From assembly GCA_018673255.1 (NCBI GenBank), contig JABHDC010000060.1:1-44990 (forward strand): a stretch of 44,990 nucleotides of DNA. The letters run 5' to 3'. This stretch comes from Gemmatimonadota bacterium. Lineage in GTDB: Bacteria; Latescibacterota; UBA2968; UBA8231. Shown piece after piece: positions 33,534 through 41,402 of the stretch. Positions within the stretch are counted from its first letter, which is position 1, and each line of letters starts with the position of its first letter. The notes under the pieces are model-generated. The model saw only the letters and a list, made by a program, of their open reading frames with translations. It was not told where the DNA came from and did not search any database. A program made the position numbers and the translations under genes.

Positions 33534-34724
33534 TTAGCCGGCCGCCTCGTTATGACCGGGCAGACCACAAAATTGCTCGTAGTCGATCAACTTCGTCACA
33601 GTGGGCGCATCGCCACAGACGGGACACTCGGCATTGCGACGCAATTTCAATTCACGGTACTTCATGTCGAGGGCATCGTAGAGGAGCATGCGTCCCACCA
33701 GCGGCTCCCCCTTGCCGATGATGAGCTTGATCACCTCTGTCGCCTGGATCATGCCAATCGTGCCCGGCAGAACACCCAGAACACCACCCTCAGCACATGA
33801 AGGGACTTCGCCAGGAGGCGGCGGCTCCGGATACAGGCAACGATAACACGGGCCACCCTCAGCCGAATTGTAGACCGTCGCCTGCCCCTCGAAGCGGAAG
33901 ATGCTGCCATCCACAACCGGCTTGCCACTCAGAACAGCCGCGTCATTGACGAGATAGCGCGTCGGGAAATTATCGCAGCCATTGACGATGATATCGTAAC
34001 CATCCATCAACTGCATCGCGTTGGCCGAGGTGATCAGTTCGAAGTGCGGCACCACATTGATACCCGGATTCAGGCTCAGCAGTCGCTCGCGCGCCGCCTC
34101 GACCTTCGGCTTGCCGATCATGTCCTCGCTGAACAGCACCTGACGCTGCAGATTGCTTCTGTCGACAACATCGGCATCCACCAACCCGATGGTGCCCACA
34201 CCTGCAGCAGCCAGATACAGGGCCGTCGGGCACCCGAGACCACCGGCGCCGATCAGCAATACCTTGCCCTTCAGCAACTGCTGCTGGCCTGGCTCGCCGA
34301 CCTCAGGCAGGATGATATGCCGGGAGTATCGTTGCAGATCGTCATCTGAGAGCAAACCGTCCTGCTCGATGCTCAGGCCTGCGTCCTTCCAACCTTTGAT
34401 CCCGCCAATCATCGAACTGACGTTCGTATACCCCATAGCGATCAGATCGCGAGCGGCAAGGGCTGAACGATTCCCCCCTGCGCAGTAGAGGACGATGGCC
34501 TCGTCGCGCTCCATCGTGACGTCTTCTTCGACGTTCAACTCAAGGAAGCCACGTGGAATCAGATGAGCACCGGGGATGTATCCATCCATGACTTCGTCGC
34601 GCTCTCTCACGTCGACGACATGCTGGATCTCCCCTGCCTGGACGCCGCGTTTCACTTCACCGGCGGTTACTTCCGTGATCGACTGCTTCACCTGCGCAAG
34701 CAGCTGGCTCGAAGTCAGAGCCAT
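33534..34724 (-). CDS. Rhodanese-MoeB/ThiF fusion: sulfur-carrier adenylyltransferase
   Basis: The protein has 396 residues. Residues ~18-118 are a rhodanese domain with the loop 'YCAGGNRSALAA' (Cys81). Residues ~128-390 are an E1-like ThiF/MoeB domain: 'RYSRHIILPEVG', nucleotide loop 'GAGGLGCPTALYLAAAGVG' (159-177), 'DADVVDRSNLQRQVLF', and Cys pairs 'CYRC' and 'CPVC' for structural zinc. It adenylates the C-terminal Gly of a ubiquitin-like carrier (MoaD, ThiS or similar), and the rhodanese can pass sulfur to it. In eukaryotic MOCS3/Uba4 the domain order is reversed. It sits 78 bases downstream of the cysteine desulfurase, the natural persulfide donor. The carrier protein is not in the window. 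Confidence 0.93.
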   Translation of the reverse strand: MALTSSQLLAQVKQSITEVTAGEVKRGVQAGEIQHVVDVRERDEVMDGYIPGAHLIPRGFLELNVEEDVTMERDEAIVLYCAGGNRSALAARDLIAMGYTNVSSMIGGIKGWKDAGLSIEQDGLLSDDDLQRYSRHIILPEVGEPGQQQLLKGKVLLIGAGGLGCPTALYLAAAGVGTIGLVDADVVDRSNLQRQVLFSEDMIGKPKVEAARERLLSLNPGINVVPHFELITSANAMQLMDGYDIIVNGCDNFPTRYLVNDAAVLSGKPVVDGSIFRFEGQATVYNSAEGGPCYRCLYPEPPPPGEVPSCAEGGVLGVLPGTIGMIQATEVIKLIIGKGEPLVGRMLLYDALDMKYRELKLRRNAECPVCGDAPTVTKLIDYEQFCGLPGHNEAAG

Positions 34725-34747
34725 GTCGGTGTTCTCCTATCTCGCAA

Positions 34748-34764
34748 GCCCACAGCGTGTGGGC
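34748..34764. repeat. Short hairpin between cysteine desulfurase and moeB-like genes
   Basis: GCCCACA-GCG-TGTGGGC is a perfect 7-bp stem with a 3-base loop in the 78-base gap, ending just before the ribosome binding site region of the moeB-like gene. A small TGTC-AATTC-GACA repeat lies next to it. It may be a partial terminator, an attenuator or a processing site that sets the ratio of upstream to downstream products. Confidence 0.5.
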
Positions 34765-34802
34765 GCATTGTCGAATTGACAGTTGAAGCTATAGACGATT
34801 AT

Positions 34803-35993
34803 TCAACTCGCAAGAGGCGCGCCCTGCCGGCACGCTTTCACGACACAATCTGCAGCCGTGTCGATCTGCTCCTGCGTTGTGGTGCGTCCCAGCCCGAATC
34901 GCAGTGTCGAGGCCGCGTCCTCATCGGAGTGTCCCATGGCGCGCAGTACATGTGACGGGCCATCGTGCCCGGCAGAACAGGCTGCACCGGCCGACAACGC
35001 AATGCTGTTCTGAAGGCGCAGCATGAGATCCCGCCCGTCAGTCCCGGAGAAACACACACTCAAGCAGCCGGGCAGGTGCTGATCAGGGTGGCCATTCACC
35101 CGCACCGACGAGAGCGATTCCTGGAGTTGCTGCACCAGCCGTTCACGTAGGGCCAGCAGCCGCTGAATCTCCTCTGTCATTTCGGACTCAGCCAGTTCAC
35201 AGGCGACACCGAGCCCGACGATACCGGGTACGTTCAGCGTGCCGGATCGAAGCCCGCGCTCCTGGCCACCACCTTCCTGCATGGGCCTCAGACGAATCGC
35301 GGGACGTCGCCGGCGAACGAAGAGCGCGCCCTGCCCTTTCGGACCGTACAGTTTGTGGGCGGACATCGACAGAAGATCGATGCCCAAAGCGTCGACATCG
35401 ATGGGAATCTTGCCAATCGCCTGAGCAGCATCACAGTGCCACAAGGCCGGATGCCGGGCCACGACGGCGCCGATCTCCTGCAGTCGATGGATCGTGCCGA
35501 CCTCGTTGTTGGCTGCCATGACTGAGACCAGAAATGTGTCATCGCGCAGGTTCTGTCTGATCTGTTCCGGATCGACCTGCCCGTGAGCGTCGACGGGCAG
35601 TCGCGTGATCTCAATGCCCTCACCGCCGACGGACGCACACACATCCAGGATGGCGGGATGCTCTGTGGCGACCGTGATGATGTGGCCCTGTGCATGCCGC
35701 GCAGCCAGTCCCCGTATGGCCAGATTGTTGGCCTCGGTCGCCCCCGAGGTAAAAACGATCTCTCGTGCGGATGCCCCGACCAGCCGACCTACCGACGCGC
35801 GTGCGGCTTCAACGGCCTCCTTCGCTCGCCAACCGAAGGGATGGGAAGAGGAGGGATTGCCAAAGTCGGTCGTGTAGAAGGGCACCATCGCCTCAAGGAC
35901 TCTTGGGTCCATGGGCGTCGTTGCTAAGTGATCGAGATATATTGGGAGGACGTCGGCCACCTCGCTTGGAGGTCCCGACTCAGTGACAGACAC
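34803..35993 (-). CDS. iscS: Cysteine desulfurase (NifS/IscS family)
   Basis: The protein has 396 residues. 'YLDHLATTPMDPRV' (19-32; family YLDNAATTP) opens the fold. Also visible are 'TSGATEANNLAI', 'ATEHPAIL' with the stacking His, 'HCDAAQAIGKIPID' and the PLP lysine in 'SAHKLYGPKG' (Lys214). The catalytic cysteine lies in 'SAGAACSAG' (Cys339). It converts cysteine to alanine and an enzyme-bound persulfide used for Fe-S clusters and thio-cofactors. It lies 14 bases after the A-type carrier gene and upstream of the rhodanese-MoeB gene. No iscU-type scaffold is present, so assignment as IscS rather than a NifS- or SUF-linked enzyme is by similarity only. Confidence 0.94.
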   Translation of the reverse strand: MSVTESGPPSEVADVLPIYLDHLATTPMDPRVLEAMVPFYTTDFGNPSSSHPFGWRAKEAVEAARASVGRLVGASAREIVFTSGATEANNLAIRGLAARHAQGHIITVATEHPAILDVCASVGGEGIEITRLPVDAHGQVDPEQIRQNLRDDTFLVSVMAANNEVGTIHRLQEIGAVVARHPALWHCDAAQAIGKIPIDVDALGIDLLSMSAHKLYGPKGQGALFVRRRRPAIRLRPMQEGGGQERGLRSGTLNVPGIVGLGVACELAESEMTEEIQRLLALRERLVQQLQESLSSVRVNGHPDQHLPGCLSVCFSGTDGRDLMLRLQNSIALSAGAACSAGHDGPSHVLRAMGHSDEDAASTLRFGLGRTTTQEQIDTAADCVVKACRQGAPLAS

Positions 35994-36007
35994 GCGTGAT
36001 GGCCGGC

Positions 36008-36409
36008 TCAGACGCTGAACGACTCGCCGCAGCCACAGGTCGTGCGAGCATTCGGGTTCACGACCTGGAATCCGGATCCCATCAGTCCGTCCTCAAAAAT
36101 GAGGCTCACGCCGTTGAGATAGAGACTGCTCTTGGGATCGACAAAAACCCGCACGCCATTCGACTCGACGATCTGGTCCATGTCACCCGGCCCCTCGGCA
36201 AACTCCAGCTTATAGGAGAAGCCTGAACAACCGCCTCCCATGACGGCCATACGCAGCCCCTTTTGCGTGCTCTCGGCTGCTCCCCCATCGGACTCGATGA
36301 GACTGCGAATCTTCGCGGCCGCTTCGTCGGAGACCGTCACCATCTGCGGTGCCTGGTCAACGTCTGCCTCATTACTGTTCGCCTGAATATCGTTCGTCTG
36401 CGTCGTCAT
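36008..36409 (-). CDS. A-type Fe-S cluster carrier (IscA/ErpA/HesB family)
   Basis: The protein has 133 residues. After a polar N-terminal extension of about 22 residues comes the HesB domain, with the three conserved cysteines in 'GGGCSGFSY' (Cys61) and 'CGCGESF' (Cys125, Cys127) at the C-terminus. These ligate a 2Fe-2S or 4Fe-4S cluster for delivery to apoproteins. It sits nine bases after the MerR gene and directly before the desulfurase, so a regulator, a carrier and a sulfur source are cotranscribed. IscA, ErpA and SufA cannot be told apart from the sequence. Confidence 0.95.
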   Translation of the reverse strand: MTTQTNDIQANSNEADVDQAPQMVTVSDEAAAKIRSLIESDGGAAESTQKGLRMAVMGGGCSGFSYKLEFAEGPGDMDQIVESNGVRVFVDPKSSLYLNGVSLIFEDGLMGSGFQVVNPNARTTCGCGESFSV

Positions 36410-36418
36410 CTCTTGCCG

Positions 36419-36880
36419 TTAGTGCCCGAAGATGGCACACTCCACGAGGTCGGGCACTTCCTCGTGGCGCTGATACACTTCACAATTGTGACAATCGCGC
36501 TCGGTCACACGAACATCGCAGGACTGACAATCCTGCAGCACCGTTATGCCGCGGGCCGTCCGTTCACGTAACTCGACGTATTGCTGAATCTTGGCATCGA
36601 TCGCTTCCTGCTGTCCCTGCAGGATGGCGGTCATCTGGTGAGCAAGCTCACCGCCAGTCTCGGCGTCGTTGCGTAGCGTAAACAGTTGTCGGATCTGCTC
36701 AAGTTCGAAGCCGAGACACTTGAGGCCTTGAATCATCTGCAGGCGGCGCAACTGATCATCGCAATAACGACGGAAGCCACCACTGCTCCGCTCCTCCGGT
36801 CCCAGGATCCCGAGTTCTTCGTAGTAGCGGATGGTACGAGTGGAAACGCCGGCGCGCTCGGCCAGGTCGCCGATTTGCAT
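36419..36880 (-). CDS. MerR-family regulator with C-terminal cysteine cluster
   Basis: The protein has 153 residues from the ATG at 36880, where the MerR domain starts; the open frame upstream runs through the promoter and is rejected. The winged helix is 'MQIGDLAERAGVSTRTIRYY', followed by 'EELGILGPEERSSGGFRRY' and the long dimerisation helix (~75-110). The tail has five cysteines, Cys118, 121, 130, 133 and 148, as two CxxC pairs plus one, unlike the SoxR CxxCxC cluster or the two-Cys ZntR/CueR sites. It heads the iscA-iscS operon, and its promoter spacer holds a perfect dyad. It may sense Fe-S clusters, a metal or redox state and so act like IscR; this is inference. Confidence 0.92.
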   Translation of the reverse strand: MQIGDLAERAGVSTRTIRYYEELGILGPEERSSGGFRRYCDDQLRRLQMIQGLKCLGFELEQIRQLFTLRNDAETGGELAHQMTAILQGQQEAIDAKIQQYVELRERTARGITVLQDCQSCDVRVTERDCHNCEVYQRHEEVPDLVECAIFGH

Positions 36881-36926
36881 ACAACATCGTTCTGACAATT
36901 CGGCGTATCTCCCTATTTTGCAGGCG

Positions 36927-36955
36927 AATGTAACCAGGCACCTGGGGATAGTCAA
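36927..36955 (-). promoter_or_regulatory. Promoter of the merR-isc operon with dyad operator in the spacer
   Basis: On the minus strand TTGACT (36950-36955) and TACATT (36927-36932) are separated by 17 bases. The spacer holds the perfect palindrome-like dyad CCAGG-TG-CCTGG (36934-36945), where MerR-family dimers bind. MerR-activated promoters usually have 19-20 base spacers; 17 is normal, so repression is as likely as activation. It lies 46 bases from the merR ATG. Confidence 0.7.
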
Positions 36956-36987
36956 CGAGTGGTCCCCAGCTAAAAAAAGGAGTGGTT

Positions 36988-38082
36988 GTGGCTGATTTCG
37001 ACGGGATTCGCACAATGTGTCAACGGGCGATTGACGACGGCGTCATGCCTGGGTTGGCCCTGTCGATTGCCCATCGCGGCGACGAGCCCATGCGCTGTTT
37101 CCTGGGTTCTGCCGCCCTGGAACCGGTGCCACGACCATTGACTCCTTCCACACGGTTCGACCTGGCTTCGCTGACCAAGTGTCTGGCTACAACCTGGTTA
37201 CTCATGAGAAAGTGGGAGGAGGGCCTTGATCTGGATGCCCCACTTGAGCGCCTCTTGCCCGGCTACTACCCGCCTGACAAACAACAGCTGACGATCCGCT
37301 TACTGATGGCCCACGCTGCAGGTCTGGCGTCGGGCCTTCGACTCCTCGACAGGTTCACAGCGGCAGACGCTCTTATCGATGGGACCCGGCGACGGGCAAT
37401 CGAATGTTTCCTGGCGGCTGAGCCGAGAGAGGAGCCGATGCGAGATGCACTGTACAGCGATATCGGCCCGATCCTCGTGGCCGACCTGCTGGAACAACTC
37501 GGTGAAGAACGCCTCGACCATCAGTGTCAACGAGAGCTCTACACGCCCACCTTGATGCACGACACCATTTTCAGACATCTCACTGACCCGCTGCCGTCCC
37601 CCTTGCCTTCACCTCAGGAGTGCGCTGCCACCGAGCGATGCCCATGGCGCGAGCGCGTCGTATGCGGTCAGGTCCACGACGAAAACGCCTATCTCCTTGG
37701 CGGCGTGGCGGGTCATGCCGGTCTGTTTGCCCCTCTGGCGGATCTGGAACGAGTGGCGGCGGTGCTGTTGGATCCCCCAACGACCGGGCCGTTGACGGCC
37801 AGAGCCTTGGGCGAATTCACTCGCAAACAGGACATCGTAGAGGGCTCTTCACGGGCCATTGGCTGGGACACGGCCCGCAACGGTTGCCCCGGTGGCGATC
37901 GACTCTCGGCGAACGCCTTCGGCCATACAGGTTTCACCGGAACATCCATCTGGATCGATCCAGAGCTGGAACTCTCAGTCGTCATGCTGGCCAACCGAGT
38001 CCACCCAACCCGGGACAATTCGGCCTTCGTCGGATTCCGGCCACGCCTTCACAACGCGATCGTCGACTCGCTCAGAGGATGA
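36988..38082 (+). CDS. Serine hydrolase of the beta-lactamase/PBP4* (class C) fold
   Basis: The protein has 364 residues from the GTG at 36988, chosen because AAAAGGAG ends five bases upstream; a GTG at 36982 overlaps that site. It has the nucleophile motif 'SLTK' (~61-64) in 'FDLASLTKCLATTWLL', 'LLMAHAAGL', 'YSDIGPILVADLLE' as the Tyr-x-Asn equivalent (Asp replaces Asn) and 'HTGFTGTSIWID' as the KTG equivalent. There is no signal peptide, so it is probably cytoplasmic. The family includes esterases, D-aminopeptidases and peptidoglycan-recycling amidases; true beta-lactamase activity is not implied. It diverges from the MerR operon. Confidence 0.92.
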   Translation: MADFDGIRTMCQRAIDDGVMPGLALSIAHRGDEPMRCFLGSAALEPVPRPLTPSTRFDLASLTKCLATTWLLMRKWEEGLDLDAPLERLLPGYYPPDKQQLTIRLLMAHAAGLASGLRLLDRFTAADALIDGTRRRAIECFLAAEPREEPMRDALYSDIGPILVADLLEQLGEERLDHQCQRELYTPTLMHDTIFRHLTDPLPSPLPSPQECAATERCPWRERVVCGQVHDENAYLLGGVAGHAGLFAPLADLERVAAVLLDPPTTGPLTARALGEFTRKQDIVEGSSRAIGWDTARNGCPGGDRLSANAFGHTGFTGTSIWIDPELELSVVMLANRVHPTRDNSAFVGFRPRLHNAIVDSLRG

Positions 38083-38154
38083 TCTGCAACGATTTGTGCA
38101 CTCGGGACGTCTAATGGCCACACGATTCCAAGAAACCTGCTACCTGGACCTGCT

Positions 38155-38775
38155 ATGACCCTTCACGGCGCCGGCCGTCTCTGTCTGATCATCCTCCTTT
38201 TCCTGGTCTGCCAGACTCGAGCTTCGACTGTCGAGCACCTCAGTGTCGAACAACTCACAGAGCGTGCCGATCACATCTACCTCGCGACGGTCATCGGCAC
38301 ACCACAGTCGACCAACGACACCGATGATCCATCCACCCGATTGCATCTGTCCCTCAGTCGAGTCCTCAAATCAGGTACACCTGTTGAGTCTCCGAGTGGC
38401 ACCATCGAAGTACTCCTGCCAGGAGGAACGATCGATGGGATCCGTCACCAGATTGCAGGGATGCCGCACTTCGCCGCTGGCCAGGAGATCGTCCTGTTCC
38501 TGTCGAAGCCGGATGCATCTGGACGTCGGTGGCCGATCGGCCTGGCCCAGGCCAAGTTCGATGTCCAGCGACAGGCCGGGCGTCCGGCGCAGGTCACGCG
38601 TTCACTCGATGGACTTCACCGCCTAGAACCTGGAGGCGCGGCTCGACGGGTTGGTGGGTCTGCAGTCTTGACTGACACCGACGATCCGTCTTCGGAGGCG
38701 ATGTCTCTGGTGGAGTTGCTCGGGCGCATCCAGACGCGCCTGGGCACGCGGGGCCAGCAGCGGGGTCGCGACTGA
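38155..38775 (+). CDS. Small secreted protein of unknown function, coupled to a matrixin gene
   Basis: The protein has 206 residues. Residues 1-23 form a signal peptide ending at 'TRA'. The mature part begins 'STVEHLSVEQLTERADHIYL', then a beta-rich region with 'EVLLPGGTIDGIRHQIAG' and 'FAAGQEIVLFLSKP'. The 'LPGG...G.P.F..G.E..LFL' pattern recalls a conserved exported family that I associate from memory with neighbouring matrixin proteases; no function is known to me. Its stop overlaps the matrixin start (TGATG), so the two are probably made together. It could be an inhibitor, chaperone or partner of the protease. The C-terminal ~60 residues are polar and Arg/Gly-rich. Confidence 0.85.
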   Translation: MTLHGAGRLCLIILLFLVCQTRASTVEHLSVEQLTERADHIYLATVIGTPQSTNDTDDPSTRLHLSLSRVLKSGTPVESPSGTIEVLLPGGTIDGIRHQIAGMPHFAAGQEIVLFLSKPDASGRRWPIGLAQAKFDVQRQAGRPAQVTRSLDGLHRLEPGGAARRVGGSAVLTDTDDPSSEAMSLVELLGRIQTRLGTRGQQRGRD

Positions 38776-41354
38776 TGCACAACACACGGATGCAATGCTG
38801 GATCCGACTCTCAGCAATCCTGATGAGTCTCATCTTCAGTGCCCCCTGTCTCGCCTTCCTCATCCAGAGCTACGAGGGCGATGATGGTCCGGTGGGACTG
38901 CGGTGGAAGACGGATCGTGTCACGTACTTCCTCAACGGTGTGGGGTCAGAGGACATGGAGCCGGAAACAGCATTCGGCGCCATTCGCCAGTCCTTCGGAA
39001 TCTGGGCAGCAGTGGAATCATCACGCCTGCAGTTTGCCGAGGGCGGAGTGGACGCCAATGCAACAGCGAATCGGCGCGACCGGCGCAATGTCATCATTTT
39101 CGACGAAACAGGTCAGACCCTCCAGGCGCCGGAAGGGACCGGCATCATCGCGGTCACACGACTCAATTCGGATGTGAGTACGGGCACCATCCTTGATGCC
39201 GATATCATCTACAACGGACGTGACTTCACATTTTCGGTCACCCCCAGGGGTGGCCAGATCGATCTGATCGATGTCACCGTGCATGAGATCGGTCATTTCG
39301 TCGGCCTTGATCACACGCCCCTGACCGGTTCACCCAGCGCGCAGCCGACGATGAACCCTTTCTATTCGGGATCTCCCGGCGAAGCAGCCAGCCTCGCCCC
39401 CGATGACATCGCCGGAATCAGTCATCTGTATCCGACCAGCAACCACGTAAGCACGACCGGCACGATATCGGGTATCATCACCAACCCGGATGGCGAAGCC
39501 GTCTTCGGCGCTCACGTTGTGGCTGAGGCGGCCGATGGCTCACTCGTCAGTACCCTGTCAGGTGCCGAAATGGGACCTGAAGCCCCCGGCAACTACACAT
39601 TGCGGGGCCTGCCCTTCGGCGACTACACCATTCGTATTGAACCCTTCGCCCACGGGATTACGGAGGATAGCTTCTCGGGGATTTTCACGAATCTTGCAAC
39701 AGATATTCCGGCAGAGTACTACGACAATGTGACACGACAGGACCTGGCCCAAACGATCACGATCCCCGCCGGCGCCCTGCGCAATGTGCGCGGCATCGAC
39801 TTCGTTACGGGGCTGTCCCTGCCTGGTTATCCCTTTGTGAGCTCCCTGCTCGAACCGGCCAACACACCTGATGCGAACGGGCCATATGAGGTGCGGGCAC
39901 GGATAACGGGCGCACAGCATGTCGCCCTGCTCGTCGAGACGACCTACAACGACGGCTCTCGCACGACAACGACGATCCCGATGACGACGACTGTTCCCGC
40001 CGAATACCGGGCGCAGATCCTCGGCCGGCCAGTGGGGAGTCAGATCCAATATCGCATTGCAGCCACCGGCGAAGAGGATCGCGTCAGCTACTTCCCCGGC
40101 CAACAGACCTGGCTCAGCTTCGGCGTCATCCCTCTGACGGGCGCGCCATTGGCCTTCGCCGTGGTTCGTAGCGCCGGTGCGGTTCGCATCTTCGACACAG
40201 GCAGTGATCTCGAGATCTCAAGAGTCAGCGTGGGTGAAGATCCGATCCAGATGGTCTCATCCCTGGATGGGCGCCTGCTCTTTGTCGCGGACCTGGCTGC
40301 CTCGCAGATTGCTGTGCTTGATCGGGCAACATTCCAGGTCGTGGCGCGCATCGACGTGGCAGCCGCTCCGCTGGACATGACGGTCTCGGCCGATGGCGCC
40401 ACACTCTACGTGACCAACTCTGACGCTGGTCGGCTTTCAGCCATCGACATCGACAGCCTCACGCTGAGCAGCAGCTGGCTCGTGGGGCAGACGACGGCCG
40501 GTCCCTATGGTGTGGCCACGGGAGCAAGTGGTCGCATCTACGTGACCGACCTGAATGCGGACGAACTGATCATCATCGAAGAAGGTCAAGTCATACAGCG
40601 CCTGGCTGGGCCCTCACAGCCACGCGCCCTGGCACGCAGCGCCGATGGCAGGACGCTTTTCGTGTCCAGCTTTGACACTGGAATCATTGGACGAATCAGC
40701 GACGAGGACGGATCCGTGACGGCCGTCGATCTGGGCGTACAGGGAACTTTCGCCGTCCTCGCCCACCCGTCCCTGGATCGTGTCTATCTCACCGCCCATC
40801 TCGATGACATGCTCCTCGTGATGGAAGCATCCTCGGGACGAATTCTGGAACGGGTCGATGTCGGCAACGATCCACGGGGACTGTCGCTGTCGCCGGATGG
40901 CCACCGGTTGTATGTGACATCGGCCACGTCGGACGAAATCCACATCCTCGACACGCAGACGACCGCCACAGTTGGGATCTATGTCGCTGCGGGAGGACCA
41001 CGGGGTATCGCTGTCGTTGAATCGCCCGACACCCGATCCACGGCCATCGACGCATCGACACAACCGGGGCAGTGGTCGCTGTCCCATCTCTTCCCCAACC
41101 CATTCAATCCGGACACACAACTGCGGATCTCTGTAGGGGCTGAGGGCGGGACGGCAAACGTGCAGGTCTACAACGCGCTGGGTCAGAGGGTTCGGACCCT
41201 CCTGTCAGCCAATCAATTGGTATCGGGACAGGAATTGAGCCTGCCGTGGGACGGTCGGGATGGCAAAGGCAGGAATGTCGCCTCGGGCGTCTATCTCTTC
41301 GTGCTCAATACGCCGTCAGGACGTCTGGTAAGGAAGGGGTTGTTGGTGCGGTAG
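38775..41354 (+). CDS. Secreted matrixin metalloprotease with beta-propeller and C-terminal sorting-type domain
   Basis: The protein has 859 residues. A signal peptide spans ~1-28. The matrixin domain (~30-222) has 'TVHEIGHFVGLDH', giving zinc ligands His170, His174 and His180 with Glu171 as base, and the Met-turn 'PTMNPFY' (Met193). A carboxypeptidase-regulatory-like beta domain follows ('GTISGIITNPDGEAVFGAHV', ~229-248, to about 320). After a spacer, repeats with 'SLDGRLLFVADLAASQIAVL' and 'SADGATLYVTNSDAGRL' form a YVTN-type propeller (~450-750). The end (~772-859) is a FlgD/T9SS-like domain: 'LFPNPFNPDTQLRIS', 'GRNVASGVYLF' and 'GRLVRKGLLVR'. It is probably cell-surface or secreted; the substrate is unknown. 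Confidence 0.93.
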   Translation: MHNTRMQCWIRLSAILMSLIFSAPCLAFLIQSYEGDDGPVGLRWKTDRVTYFLNGVGSEDMEPETAFGAIRQSFGIWAAVESSRLQFAEGGVDANATANRRDRRNVIIFDETGQTLQAPEGTGIIAVTRLNSDVSTGTILDADIIYNGRDFTFSVTPRGGQIDLIDVTVHEIGHFVGLDHTPLTGSPSAQPTMNPFYSGSPGEAASLAPDDIAGISHLYPTSNHVSTTGTISGIITNPDGEAVFGAHVVAEAADGSLVSTLSGAEMGPEAPGNYTLRGLPFGDYTIRIEPFAHGITEDSFSGIFTNLATDIPAEYYDNVTRQDLAQTITIPAGALRNVRGIDFVTGLSLPGYPFVSSLLEPANTPDANGPYEVRARITGAQHVALLVETTYNDGSRTTTTIPMTTTVPAEYRAQILGRPVGSQIQYRIAATGEEDRVSYFPGQQTWLSFGVIPLTGAPLAFAVVRSAGAVRIFDTGSDLEISRVSVGEDPIQMVSSLDGRLLFVADLAASQIAVLDRATFQVVARIDVAAAPLDMTVSADGATLYVTNSDAGRLSAIDIDSLTLSSSWLVGQTTAGPYGVATGASGRIYVTDLNADELIIIEEGQVIQRLAGPSQPRALARSADGRTLFVSSFDTGIIGRISDEDGSVTAVDLGVQGTFAVLAHPSLDRVYLTAHLDDMLLVMEASSGRILERVDVGNDPRGLSLSPDGHRLYVTSATSDEIHILDTQTTATVGIYVAAGGPRGIAVVESPDTRSTAIDASTQPGQWSLSHLFPNPFNPDTQLRISVGAEGGTANVQVYNALGQRVRTLLSANQLVSGQELSLPWDGRDGKGRNVASGVYLFVLNTPSGRLVRKGLLVR

Positions 41355-41402
41355 GACCGCGGGGGCCGACAACGTGTACAATGTCCGACCGGCAGACCGG
41401 TC

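Noticed and set aside
36988..38082. A true antibiotic-resistance beta-lactamase
   Set aside because: It lacks a signal peptide, the Tyr-x-Asn motif is YSD and the family is mostly esterase or peptidase-like, so resistance should not be inferred.
41355..41402. Terminator in the convergent gap between the matrixin and cysK genes
   Set aside because: Only a weak ACCGG-CAGA-CCGGT stem is present with no T-run, too little to call.
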